From: Opitutia bacterium UBA7876
Lineage (GTDB): Bacteria; Verrucomicrobiota; Verrucomicrobiia; Opitutales; Seribacteraceae
DNA: 7,459 nt
Reading direction: 5' to 3'
Assembly: GCA_002500665.1 (NCBI GenBank)
Contig: DLRY01000067.1
Span: 1-7,459, forward strand
Shown here: positions 1 to 5,912 of the stretch, one piece after another
How the letters are laid out: each line of letters begins with the position of its first letter
Numbering within the stretch: the first letter of the stretch is position 1
Notes under the pieces: generated by a model
Seen by the model: the letters and a program-made list of their open reading frames with translations, nothing else
Database searches by the model: none
Told to the model about the DNA's origin: nothing
Made by a program: the position numbers and the translations under genes

Positions 1-461
1 GTGATCAGGTTTACGGCCCCACCGGGGGAAAGCTTTCCCGAGGCGTGCCCCTGGGCGCCCTTCAGAATCTCTACGGACTCGAGGTCATAGAGGTCTGCTC
101 CGTAGGAGAAGGCGTTACCCTGAGGAACGCCGTCGACGTACATCTGAACGCCAGGGGCACCGAAAAACTGGGTGTTCCCAATGCCGCGCATGATGAGGAC
201 GTCCCCGAAAGACTTGATACCATTGCCGTTGAGGTGGAGGTTCGGGGAGAGTCCCGAAAGATCTCCGAGGGAACGGACCTCGCGCAGTTCGATTTCGTCC
301 GATTGGAGCAGGTCCGAATGCAGGATGGCGGAGGCCGGCAGTCGGGCTCCCTGAACGGCAATTTCATCGAGCGTCTGGCGACTGGCGTTGGCGTCCGATT
401 CCTGGCAATACAGGGAAGCGGACAGTAAAAGAGAGAAGAAGGATAGGGTGGTTTTTTTCAT
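1..461 (-). CDS. TonB-dependent outer-membrane receptor, N-terminal part (truncated by left window edge)
   Basis: TonB-dependent receptors import large or scarce substrates (siderophores, vitamins, oligosaccharides) through an outer-membrane beta-barrel, powered by TonB-ExbBD. Reading from an ATG at 461 gives 153 uninterrupted residues that run off the window. Residues 1-20 form a signal peptide (MKK, then a hydrophobic stretch rich in Leu, Phe and Ser). Residues 31-40 (LDEIAVQGAR) resemble a TonB box followed by the start of the plug. The plug domain has its usual landmarks: a SLGDLSGLSPNL-like segment (64-75), MRGIG (91-95), VQMYVDGVPQG (105-115), and DLESVEILKGAQG followed by SPGGAVNLI (126-153). 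The barrel is missing because of the window edge, not because the gene is visibly broken. Only a weak Shine-Dalgarno is seen. It follows the sulfatase gene on the same strand after 157 nt, and no SusD-like gene is visible. The substrate is unknown; a sulfated glycan product is an inference from the neighbours. Confidence 0.9.
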   Translation of the reverse strand, partial: MKKTTLSFFSLLLSASLYCQESDANASRQTLDEIAVQGARLPASAILHSDLLQSDEIELREVRSLGDLSGLSPNLHLNGNGIKSFGDVLIMRGIGNTQFFGAPGVQMYVDGVPQGNAFSYGADLYDLESVEILKGAQGHASGKLSPGGAVNLI

Positions 462-618
462 GAAAGGTAGCGTACGACTATGACGGTCTGTTGTTAGGTT
501 GCAATCGTATTTCCTAGTTGGATCCGTATTTTTTTAAACACAACCTGCGTCCCAAGGTTAGGTCTTTTATTAATGGATCCGACCAGTCGCGGACGATCAA
601 GGAGGGTAAACGGTAAAC
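462..618 (-). other. Intergenic region between sulfatase and TonB-dependent receptor genes
   Basis: This is the longest non-coding stretch, 157 nt, and more AT-rich than the flanking genes. It should contain the 3' end of the sulfatase transcript and, if the receptor is separately transcribed, its promoter. The octamer TGGATCCG occurs twice in direct orientation (519-526 and 574-581), 55 bp apart, and GTTAGGT occurs at 493-499 and 557-563. On the minus strand a poor promoter-like pair (TTGCAA, 16 nt, CATAGT) ends close to the receptor start, but each half matches the consensus at only four of six positions. No convincing hairpin with a T-run is present. I cannot assign a firm promoter or terminator. 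Confidence 0.4.
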
Positions 619-2178
619 TTAATCGAGGGGTCTTCTTTCGTAGTCGTTCTGGTTCACCCAGCCCGTACGTGGGGTCGTCTTTCCACTTCTATACCTTTCG
701 TAGAAATCGTTCCAGTCCCCCACGAAGGGATATTTTTCAAAAATAAAGCCCCTGTCGTATACCCTCGGGTCCCTTTGCTCCTTGAGTTCCCCGAGCAGCT
801 GACTCTTGAGGCTTCTTTCCAGATTGTGGTATTCTCTCATGCCGGACAGGTTCCTCACGCAGTCGGGGTCGTTCCAGAGGGCGTACATCTCACTTGCGGG
901 ACGCTTCCCGAAGTTCAGGCTCCAGTACTTGTCCTCCCCTTTGCGGCGCTGGTTGAGGAGGAGGGTCTTGATAGGACTGCCGTCGCAGTTGAGGTATCCG
1001 GTCTCCGGGTTGCCGGCGGGCCAGCGTCCGTTCTCGAAGTTGCGCAGGTAGAGGACGTTTCCCTTGACGATCCCGCGGATGGGGTAGCCTTGGTTGTAGG
1101 GGCGTCCAACGTCGTGCCTTTCCTTGCCTACCAGAACATGATTGCGTTGCGGGATCACTTGCCCGGACTTGGGCGACTCGAAAACCTCGAAGAGGCTTTT
1201 TCCAGTGATGGGCTGCATGCCCGATTTTTTCTGCTCAAGCCCGGCGGCCTGCAGAAAAGTGGGGGCCAGGTCGATAAAGGAGACGTAGTCGTCGACCAGG
1301 CGGTTCGCTCCCGCAATCCCAAGAGGCCAGCGGATTGCGAGGGGGATGTGGTTGGAGTAATCGTATGCCTGGCCCTTGCAGCGTGGAAAGGGCATGCCGT
1401 GGTCGGAGGTGGCGACCACGATGGTATTCTCGGCGAGGCCGAACTTGTCCAGCGTCTCGAGGATTCTTCCGAGATGCCGGTCGTAATGCTCGACCTCCAC
1501 CGCATAGTCGAGCATGTCGTTGCGGACGATCTCGTCGTCGGGCCAGAAGGCGGGAACCTCTTCGATGTCGGAAAGCTTCTTGCCCGCCTTTACGCCGCTT
1601 CCGTATTCATACCCGCGATGAGGCTCCATGGTGCCGAACCAGAAGGACCAGGGTCGGTTTTTTGGTGCCTGTGCGAGGAACTCGTAGAAATTCGAAGCGT
1701 AGTCGATTCCGGAAATGGCTCGGGCGGGTGGAGGCGCCTTCTTGTCGGAGAAGCGGATTCCCGTCAGGAGCCGGTCTTTCCCATTCTCGTCTTTAGCGGT
1801 TCCCGGTCCCCAGCCTTTGCCTGTGTAACCGACCGCATAGCCGTTTTCGGAGAGGGCTTCCACCCAGCCCTTGAACTTGGCAGGGAAAAAGTTCATGTGA
1901 TTGGCCGCCTGCTCGAGTTGCCAGGAGTTTCTTCCCGTCAGGATGGTGGCCCGGGAGGGGGCGCACTTGGCATTCGGCGTATAAGCCCGGTTGAAGAGGA
2001 TTCCCTCCTCGGCCAGGCGGTCGAAGGCTGGTGTCTTGACCCATTTGCACCCATAGGCGCCGGCATGCCCGAAGCTCCAGTCGTCCGCAATGGCGAAGAG
2101 GATGTTGGGGCGTGGCATGGCCCTTTGGGCGAACGCAACAGCACTCCACAATAGAAAAAGAAAGGGTATGATCCTCAT
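619..2178 (-). CDS. Secreted formylglycine-dependent sulfatase, heparan N-sulfatase-like
   Basis: Type I sulfatase that hydrolyses sulfate esters or sulfamates, probably on a carbohydrate, in the periplasm or outside the cell. With the ATG at 2178 the protein is 519 residues, normal for the family. Residues 1-17 are a signal peptide ending in AFA, with likely cleavage before Gln18. NILFAIADDW (25-34) supplies the first metal-binding Asp pair (32-33). The signature CAPSRATILTGR (72-83) contains Cys72, the residue converted to formylglycine by the maturation enzyme FGE, and Arg76. Lys121 (TGKGWG) and His187 (EPHRG) are likely active-site residues, and SDHGMPFPRCK (258-268) carries the second metal pair Asp259/His260. 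The DHGMPFP block and the later GKERHDVGRP region resemble bacterial proteins annotated as heparan N-sulfatase (SGSH-like), so this subfamily is preferred. The true substrate is not shown; context suggests a sulfated fucose-containing glycan. A longer reading from TTG at 2217 adds 13 residues but lacks a ribosome site and would bury the signal peptide. Confidence 0.93.
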   Translation of the reverse strand: MRIIPFLFLLWSAVAFAQRAMPRPNILFAIADDWSFGHAGAYGCKWVKTPAFDRLAEEGILFNRAYTPNAKCAPSRATILTGRNSWQLEQAANHMNFFPAKFKGWVEALSENGYAVGYTGKGWGPGTAKDENGKDRLLTGIRFSDKKAPPPARAISGIDYASNFYEFLAQAPKNRPWSFWFGTMEPHRGYEYGSGVKAGKKLSDIEEVPAFWPDDEIVRNDMLDYAVEVEHYDRHLGRILETLDKFGLAENTIVVATSDHGMPFPRCKGQAYDYSNHIPLAIRWPLGIAGANRLVDDYVSFIDLAPTFLQAAGLEQKKSGMQPITGKSLFEVFESPKSGQVIPQRNHVLVGKERHDVGRPYNQGYPIRGIVKGNVLYLRNFENGRWPAGNPETGYLNCDGSPIKTLLLNQRRKGEDKYWSLNFGKRPASEMYALWNDPDCVRNLSGMREYHNLERSLKSQLLGELKEQRDPRVYDRGFIFEKYPFVGDWNDFYERYRSGKTTPRTGWVNQNDYERRPLD

Positions 2179-2188
2179 GATCAGACGA

Positions 2189-2193
2189 TCCTT
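2189..2193 (-). promoter_or_regulatory. Ribosome binding site deciding the sulfatase start
   Basis: AAGGA on the minus strand lies 10 nt before the ATG at 2178. It is one of the better Shine-Dalgarno matches in the window. It supports the ATG start, which also begins exactly at the signal peptide, over the in-frame TTG at 2217. The site lies in the 63-nt gap after the LhgO-type gene. Confidence 0.55.
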
Positions 2194-2241
2194 GCAAGCA
2201 AAGGGAGAAAAAGCCAAGAGATAAAAGGGAGGCCTTGAATC

Positions 2242-3438
2242 TCAAAAACGCTCGGCAAGCTTGTCTACGATGGCCTCCCCGATGTTAAGCGAGGCGGTGG
2301 CGGCGGGGGAGGGGGCGTTGCAGACGTTGACGATCCGTTCGTCTTCCTTAATCAGGAAGTCGTCGACCATATCTCCACCCGGGGATACGGCCTGGGCCCG
2401 AATTCCGGCCGGTGCCGCATCCAGGTGTTTCCCCTCGATTTCCGGGATCAATCTTTGCAGAGCTCGTACGAAAGCCCTCTTGTTATAGGACCTCCACATC
2501 TCCCCCAGGCCCATCTTCCAGTGCTTGAGGGCCATTTTTCTAAAACCGGAATAACCGAGGGACTCGAGGAGGTCCCCGAGGTTCAGGTCGAGCTTGCCAT
2601 AGGCTTCCCGGCCGAAGGCGAGCACGGCATTGGGTCCGCATTCCACCGAGCCGTCGATCATCCTTGTGAAATGCACGCCCAGAAAGGGAAACTGCGGATC
2701 AGGCACCGGGTAGATCAAATGCCTGCAAAGGTGCCTGGCATCCTCACGCAACTCGTAGTATTCACCCTTGAAGGGTATGATCTTGGCCGGTGGTTCGTTC
2801 CCTCCCATGCGGGTAATGCGATCGGAATGCAGACCTCCGCAATTGATGAGGAATTCGGTTTCGATCTCGGCTTGACCAGTTCCGACCAGAAGACCATTTC
2901 CCGCCTCCGATATTTCACTTGCTTCCTGACCGAGCAAGATCTCGTTGCCGTTCGCTTCCGAGATCAACTCCCCCATGCGTTCGCAAACCTGCCTGTAGTT
3001 GACGATTCCGCATTCCGGCACGTGGATGGCCCGGATGCCTGCGGCATGGGGTTCGATCTCCAGTATTCTTTCCCTCGGGATGATTTCGCAACGTACCCCG
3101 TTTGCCTGTCCCCGCTCGTAGATTTTTTCCATTCTTGGAATTTCCTCCTCATTGAGGGCCACGATGATCTTTCCGCACAATTCGTGCTCGATTTCCTGAT
3201 CGCGACAAAACTCCTCCATAGCTAATTTGCCTTTTCGGCAGTTGATTGCCTTGAGGGAGCCGGGTTTGTAGTAAATACCAGAGTGTAGGACGCCGGAATT
3301 GTGTCCGGTTTGATGTTTGGCCAAGGAGCTTTCCTTCTCCAGTACCACGATTTTCTTTTTCGGGAACCGTTTGCATATGCGGTAAGCGGTTGCTAGTCCG
3401 ACGATTCCGCCCCCGATGATACAGATGTCGGTTTTCAA
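2242..3438 (-). CDS. lhgO: LhgO-type FAD-dependent L-2-hydroxyglutarate oxidase/dehydrogenase
   Basis: The DAO-fold flavoprotein family of LhgO (formerly YgaF) oxidises L-2-hydroxyglutarate to 2-oxoglutarate and passes electrons to the membrane quinone pool. The 398-residue protein begins with the dinucleotide-binding motif GGGIVG (9-14), has the acidic residue ending the second strand (Glu34 in VVLEKE), and the strongly family-typical HQTGHNSGVLHSGIYYKPGS stretch (42-61). The C-terminal part contains GIRAQAV and NAPSPAATASLNIGEAIV, also typical. Length is close to the roughly 420 residues of the E. coli protein. The start is TTG at 3438: an in-frame stop lies eight codons upstream and no ATG or GTG falls between. 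It begins 10 nt after the upstream dehydrogenase stop without a clear Shine-Dalgarno, so translation may be coupled. Family assignment is firm. The substrate here is uncertain: position in an L-fucose-type operon that should release L-lactate suggests that this homologue may oxidise L-lactate or a related L-2-hydroxyacid. Confidence 0.92.
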   Translation of the reverse strand: MKTDICIIGGGIVGLATAYRICKRFPKKKIVVLEKESSLAKHQTGHNSGVLHSGIYYKPGSLKAINCRKGKLAMEEFCRDQEIEHELCGKIIVALNEEEIPRMEKIYERGQANGVRCEIIPRERILEIEPHAAGIRAIHVPECGIVNYRQVCERMGELISEANGNEILLGQEASEISEAGNGLLVGTGQAEIETEFLINCGGLHSDRITRMGGNEPPAKIIPFKGEYYELREDARHLCRHLIYPVPDPQFPFLGVHFTRMIDGSVECGPNAVLAFGREAYGKLDLNLGDLLESLGYSGFRKMALKHWKMGLGEMWRSYNKRAFVRALQRLIPEIEGKHLDAAPAGIRAQAVSPGGDMVDDFLIKEDERIVNVCNAPSPAATASLNIGEAIVDKLAERF

Positions 3439-3448
3439 TGCTTTGGGG

Positions 3449-4246
3449 TCAATCGACCTTTATCTTTCCGTAGGCCCGGTCGAAGTGAACGTATCCACCA
3501 TCCGGATAAAGGATCTGTCCCGATGTATGGGACGAACGGGCGGACGCGAGGAAAACGACTGCATCGGCAATCTCGCGGTCCGTGGTCATCCGCTTGCCCA
3601 AGGGTATGTTTTCCTCGATCGATCGGAGGGTTTGCTCGGGGTCGTCCATGGAGTCGAGCCAGCGGCGGTACATCGGAGTCATGACCTCAGCGGGAATGAC
3701 CGAATTTACGCGCACGCCCCGCTGGGCAAGGTCGAGGGCCCATTCCCTGGTCAGCGCGTTCATGGCCCCCTTGCAGGCGGCGTACCCGGAGGTCCCGCCC
3801 TGACCGGTTACCGCAACTTTGGAGCCGATATTGATTACGTTGCCCTTGGCCTCGACAAGCTTGTCGAGGGCGAAATGGGTAAGGGCAAAAACGTGAAAAA
3901 GACTTTTACGGATACTGCCCATAAAGGCCGAGGGAGGGGAGTCGAGCCCGACCCCGTCGTTGACCCCGGCATTATGCACGAGGACGTCGAGGCGGTCGTT
4001 GCCCAGTTCAAGCGTTTTCTCAACCGCATGCCGGCAGGCATCCTCTTCGGTCAGTTCGGTTGGAACGCAAAAGGCATGACCGCCCCGTTCCTTGATTTCC
4101 TCGACCAGATTCTCCGCGATCCCGGGATTCCTGTCCACGATGGAAACGATGGCTCCCTCGTTCGCGAAGGAGCGGGTAATGGCGGCTCCTATTCCCTTGG
4201 CTCCTCCCGTGACCAGCGCGACCTTGCCGTCGAGCTCGAGGTTCAT
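3449..4246 (-). CDS. Short-chain dehydrogenase, L-fucose dehydrogenase-like
   Basis: Classical SDR of 265 residues, probably oxidising L-fucose (or L-galactose/D-arabinose) to the lactone with NAD(P)+ in the cytoplasm. The Rossmann glycine motif TGGAKGIG spans 13-20, Asp38 ends the second strand and favours NAD+, and the catalytic Ser142, Tyr155 and Lys159 lie in INIGSK and SGYAACK. From memory, the segments HNAGVNDGVGLD (91-102), VTGQGGTSGY (146-155), ALTREWALDL, VIPAEVMTPMYRRW and the C-terminal DGGYVHFDRA follow the Burkholderia L-fucose dehydrogenase closely, which makes this subfamily clearly better than a generic SDR. Two residues differ from the SDR pattern: HNAG replaces NNAG, and the Asn expected in the helix-4 position of the catalytic tetrad appears to be Ser115 (IRKSLF). 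Its start overlaps the hydrolase stop as ATGA, indicating translational coupling. The substrate is inferred, not proven. Confidence 0.85.
   Translation of the reverse strand: MNLELDGKVALVTGGAKGIGAAITRSFANEGAIVSIVDRNPGIAENLVEEIKERGGHAFCVPTELTEEDACRHAVEKTLELGNDRLDVLVHNAGVNDGVGLDSPPSAFMGSIRKSLFHVFALTHFALDKLVEAKGNVINIGSKVAVTGQGGTSGYAACKGAMNALTREWALDLAQRGVRVNSVIPAEVMTPMYRRWLDSMDDPEQTLRSIEENIPLGKRMTTDREIADAVVFLASARSSHTSGQILYPDGGYVHFDRAYGKIKVD
4243..4246 (-). other. ATGA start/stop overlap coupling hydrolase and L-fucose dehydrogenase-like genes
   Basis: The TGA stop of the FAH-family gene and the ATG of the following dehydrogenase share bases as ATGA. Only a weak GGA-type ribosome site precedes it. 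Such overlaps usually mean that terminating ribosomes restart on the next gene, and they place both enzymes on one mRNA in linked amounts. Confidence 0.8.
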
Positions 4247-5097
4247 CGCGATTCCACGACTTTCTGGGAGGAGGAACCGAGGTGGTCGATTCCAAGCTCG
4301 ACCAGGTCGCCGGCCTTGAGATAGGTCTCAGGGTCCATTCCCATGCCGACCCCGGGCGGTGTGCCGGTGGACACGACGTCCCCGGGAAGAAGGGTCATGA
4401 ACCGGCTGACGTAACTGAGAAGAAAAGGTATCTTGAAATGAAGGTTGGAAGTGTTGCTCGACTGAACGGTCTCTTCATTTACCTTCAGCCACATGTCGAG
4501 GTCGTCGGGGTCGGGAATTTCATCCGGGGTTGCGAGAACGGGCCCGAAGGGAGCGAAGGTGTCGCAGCTTTTTCCTTTTACCCATTGTCCGGAGTGCTCC
4601 AACTGGAAGGCCCGCTCGCTGTAGTCGTTGTGAAGGGCGTACCCGGCCAGGTGATCGAGGGCTTCTTCCTCATTCACGTAGGAGGCCCGCTTGCCGACGA
4701 CGAAGGCAAGCTCGACTTCCCAGTCCGTCTTGTGGCCGTTCCGGGGCAGGACCAAGTCGTCGTTGGGCCCGCAAAAGGCGGAGGATGCCTTGAAGAAGAT
4801 GACCGGTTCCTCGGGGATTTCCATGCCCGACTCGGCGGCGTGGTCGACGTAATTGAGGCCGATGCAGACGATCTTGCTGGGCCTCGCAATGGGCGAACCG
4901 TAACGCTCCCCCTCTGCAAAGAGAGGTAGATCGTACGCGTTTTCCTTGGCCCAGGCACCGAGCCTTTCCAGTCCGTCGGTCTCGAAGAATACCTCGTCGT
5001 AGTCTTCGCCGAAGGACGATGCGTCGACCTCCCTGCCGTCGGGAAGGAGCAGACCGGGGGATTCTTCCAGGGGTTCGCCTTTTCTGATCAGTTTCAT
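4243..5097 (-). CDS. FAH-family hydrolase, probable 2,4-diketo-3-deoxy-L-fuconate hydrolase
   Basis: Fumarylacetoacetate hydrolase superfamily enzyme of 284 residues. These metal-dependent cytoplasmic enzymes cleave C-C bonds in 2,4-diketo acids; in the non-phosphorylative L-fucose and L-rhamnose pathways they yield pyruvate and L-lactate. A short N-terminal domain (about 1-65) precedes the catalytic domain. That domain starts at RPSKIVCIGLNYVDHAAE (72-89, likely catalytic His86) and carries metal ligands Glu127 and Glu129 (DWEVELAFVVG) and Asp158 (HNDYSER). WVKGKSCDTFAPFGP (172 onward) contributes a conserved Lys, and TGTPPGVG lies near the C-terminus. Overall pattern resembles the group often annotated as 2,4-diketo-3-deoxy-L-fuconate hydrolase or ureidoglycolate lyase; the flanking sugar-acid dehydrogenases argue for the former. 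The ATG at 5097 follows the upstream stop by 16 nt with a weak CAGG ribosome site. Family is certain; the exact diketo acid is inferred from the operon. Confidence 0.88.
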   Translation of the reverse strand: MKLIRKGEPLEESPGLLLPDGREVDASSFGEDYDEVFFETDGLERLGAWAKENAYDLPLFAEGERYGSPIARPSKIVCIGLNYVDHAAESGMEIPEEPVIFFKASSAFCGPNDDLVLPRNGHKTDWEVELAFVVGKRASYVNEEEALDHLAGYALHNDYSERAFQLEHSGQWVKGKSCDTFAPFGPVLATPDEIPDPDDLDMWLKVNEETVQSSNTSNLHFKIPFLLSYVSRFMTLLPGDVVSTGTPPGVGMGMDPETYLKAGDLVELGIDHLGSSSQKVVESR

Positions 5098-5113
5098 TTG
5101 GTGTGCCTGTGGT

Positions 5114-5893
5114 TTACCGTAAGTTCATGGTGCCGCCGTCGATGTCGTAGACTCCGCCGGTGATGAAGGAGGCTTCGTCGGAACAAAGAAAGGCGGCCAA
5201 GTCGGCGATTTCACCTGGTTTTCCCATCCGCCCGATGGGCTGATATTCGGAGAGTTCCCGGAATTTGGAATCCCTTTCGTCTGGAGCGGGGTAGTACTTC
5301 TCGAGGAAGCCGTCGACAAACGGGGTATGTACCCGTCCCGGACAGATGCAATTGCAGCGTATGCCCTCGCTGATGAAATCCTTGGCTACGCTGAGGGTCA
5401 TGGCGAGCACCGAGCCCTTGCTGGCAGAGTAGGCAAAGCGCTCGGAGATGCCGAGCCTGGAAGCGATGGAAGCAAGATTAAGGATGGTTCCTCCCCCGTT
5501 TGCGGTCATCGCGGGAAGAACCGTCTTGAGACAGAGAAAGGCTCCCTTGGCGTTGACCCTCATGATCCTGTCGAAATCCTCCTCGCTCGTATTGGTGGCC
5601 GTGCCGACGTGGGCAATCCCTGCGTTGTTCACCAGAATGGAGGGAGCTCCCAGTTCTTCTTGGGTGGCCTCGAGCGCCTGCGCGATTCCGTCGTAACTGG
5701 TAACGTCGCAGGTCAGGTGAATGGAGGATCCGCCTTCTTGGCCGATTTCCCCGGCCGTTGCCAGGCCGGCCTCCTCGTCCTGTTCCCAGATCGCCACCGA
5801 AGCCCCCTCTCTGGCGAAGCGGCGGGCAATGGCTTTGCCTATTCCCTTGCCTGCTCCGGTTACGATAGCGGTCTTTTCCTTTAGCCTGGTCAT
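5114..5893 (-). CDS. Short-chain dehydrogenase, probable 2-keto-3-deoxy-L-fuconate dehydrogenase
   Basis: SDR of 259 residues with a complete catalytic set: TGAGKGIG (12-19), NNAG (89-92), Asn114 (RVNAKG), Ser142 (NLASIAS), Tyr155 and Lys159 (YSASK). Glu37 stands where an acidic residue selects NAD+ over NADP+. The C-terminal half (CPGRVHTPFVDGF, QPIGRMGKPGEIA, FITGGVYDIDGG) resembles SDRs commonly found in sugar-acid gene clusters of marine polysaccharide degraders. Expected role: NAD-dependent oxidation of the 4-hydroxyl of 2-keto-3-deoxy-L-fuconate to the 2,4-diketo acid, the substrate of the next gene product. The start was placed at the ATG at 5893 because the SDR fold begins about 10 residues later and the gap to the dehydratase stop is 19 nt. 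An open frame to 6052 overlaps the dehydratase and its extra residues do not look like protein. An L-rhamnose pathway enzyme is the main alternative. Confidence 0.82.
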   Translation of the reverse strand: MTRLKEKTAIVTGAGKGIGKAIARRFAREGASVAIWEQDEEAGLATAGEIGQEGGSSIHLTCDVTSYDGIAQALEATQEELGAPSILVNNAGIAHVGTATNTSEEDFDRIMRVNAKGAFLCLKTVLPAMTANGGGTILNLASIASRLGISERFAYSASKGSVLAMTLSVAKDFISEGIRCNCICPGRVHTPFVDGFLEKYYPAPDERDSKFRELSEYQPIGRMGKPGEIADLAAFLCSDEASFITGGVYDIDGGTMNLR

Positions 5894-5912
5894 TGGATGA
5901 ACATTGAGCGAC

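Noticed and set aside
575..605. Possible terminator hairpin after the sulfatase (TCCG/CGGA arms on the minus strand)
   Set aside because: The stem is only four to five pairs with an eight-base loop, and no T-run follows on the transcribed strand.
775..2154. Long plus-strand open frame of 459 codons opposite the sulfatase
   Set aside because: It is antisense to a well-supported sulfatase, shows no recognisable domain, and its residues are the kind produced by reading GC-rich codons backwards.
2179..2217. Start of the sulfatase at TTG 2217
   Set aside because: No Shine-Dalgarno precedes it, and it would put 13 residues ahead of a proper signal peptide; the ATG at 2178 has AAGGA 10 nt upstream.
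2425..3225. Plus-strand open frame of 266 codons opposite the LhgO-type gene
   Set aside because: Antisense to a complete FAD oxidoreductase with clear motifs; no family pattern of its own.
3416..4324. Plus-strand open frame of 302 codons opposite the L-fucose-dehydrogenase-like gene
   Set aside because: Shadow of the SDR on the other strand; no ribosome site or domain, and it extends over parts of two neighbouring real genes.
3449..5893. The two SDR genes as a recent tandem duplication
   Set aside because: Shared residues are those common to all classical SDRs; loops, substrate-region segments and C-termini differ strongly, and each resembles a different known subfamily.
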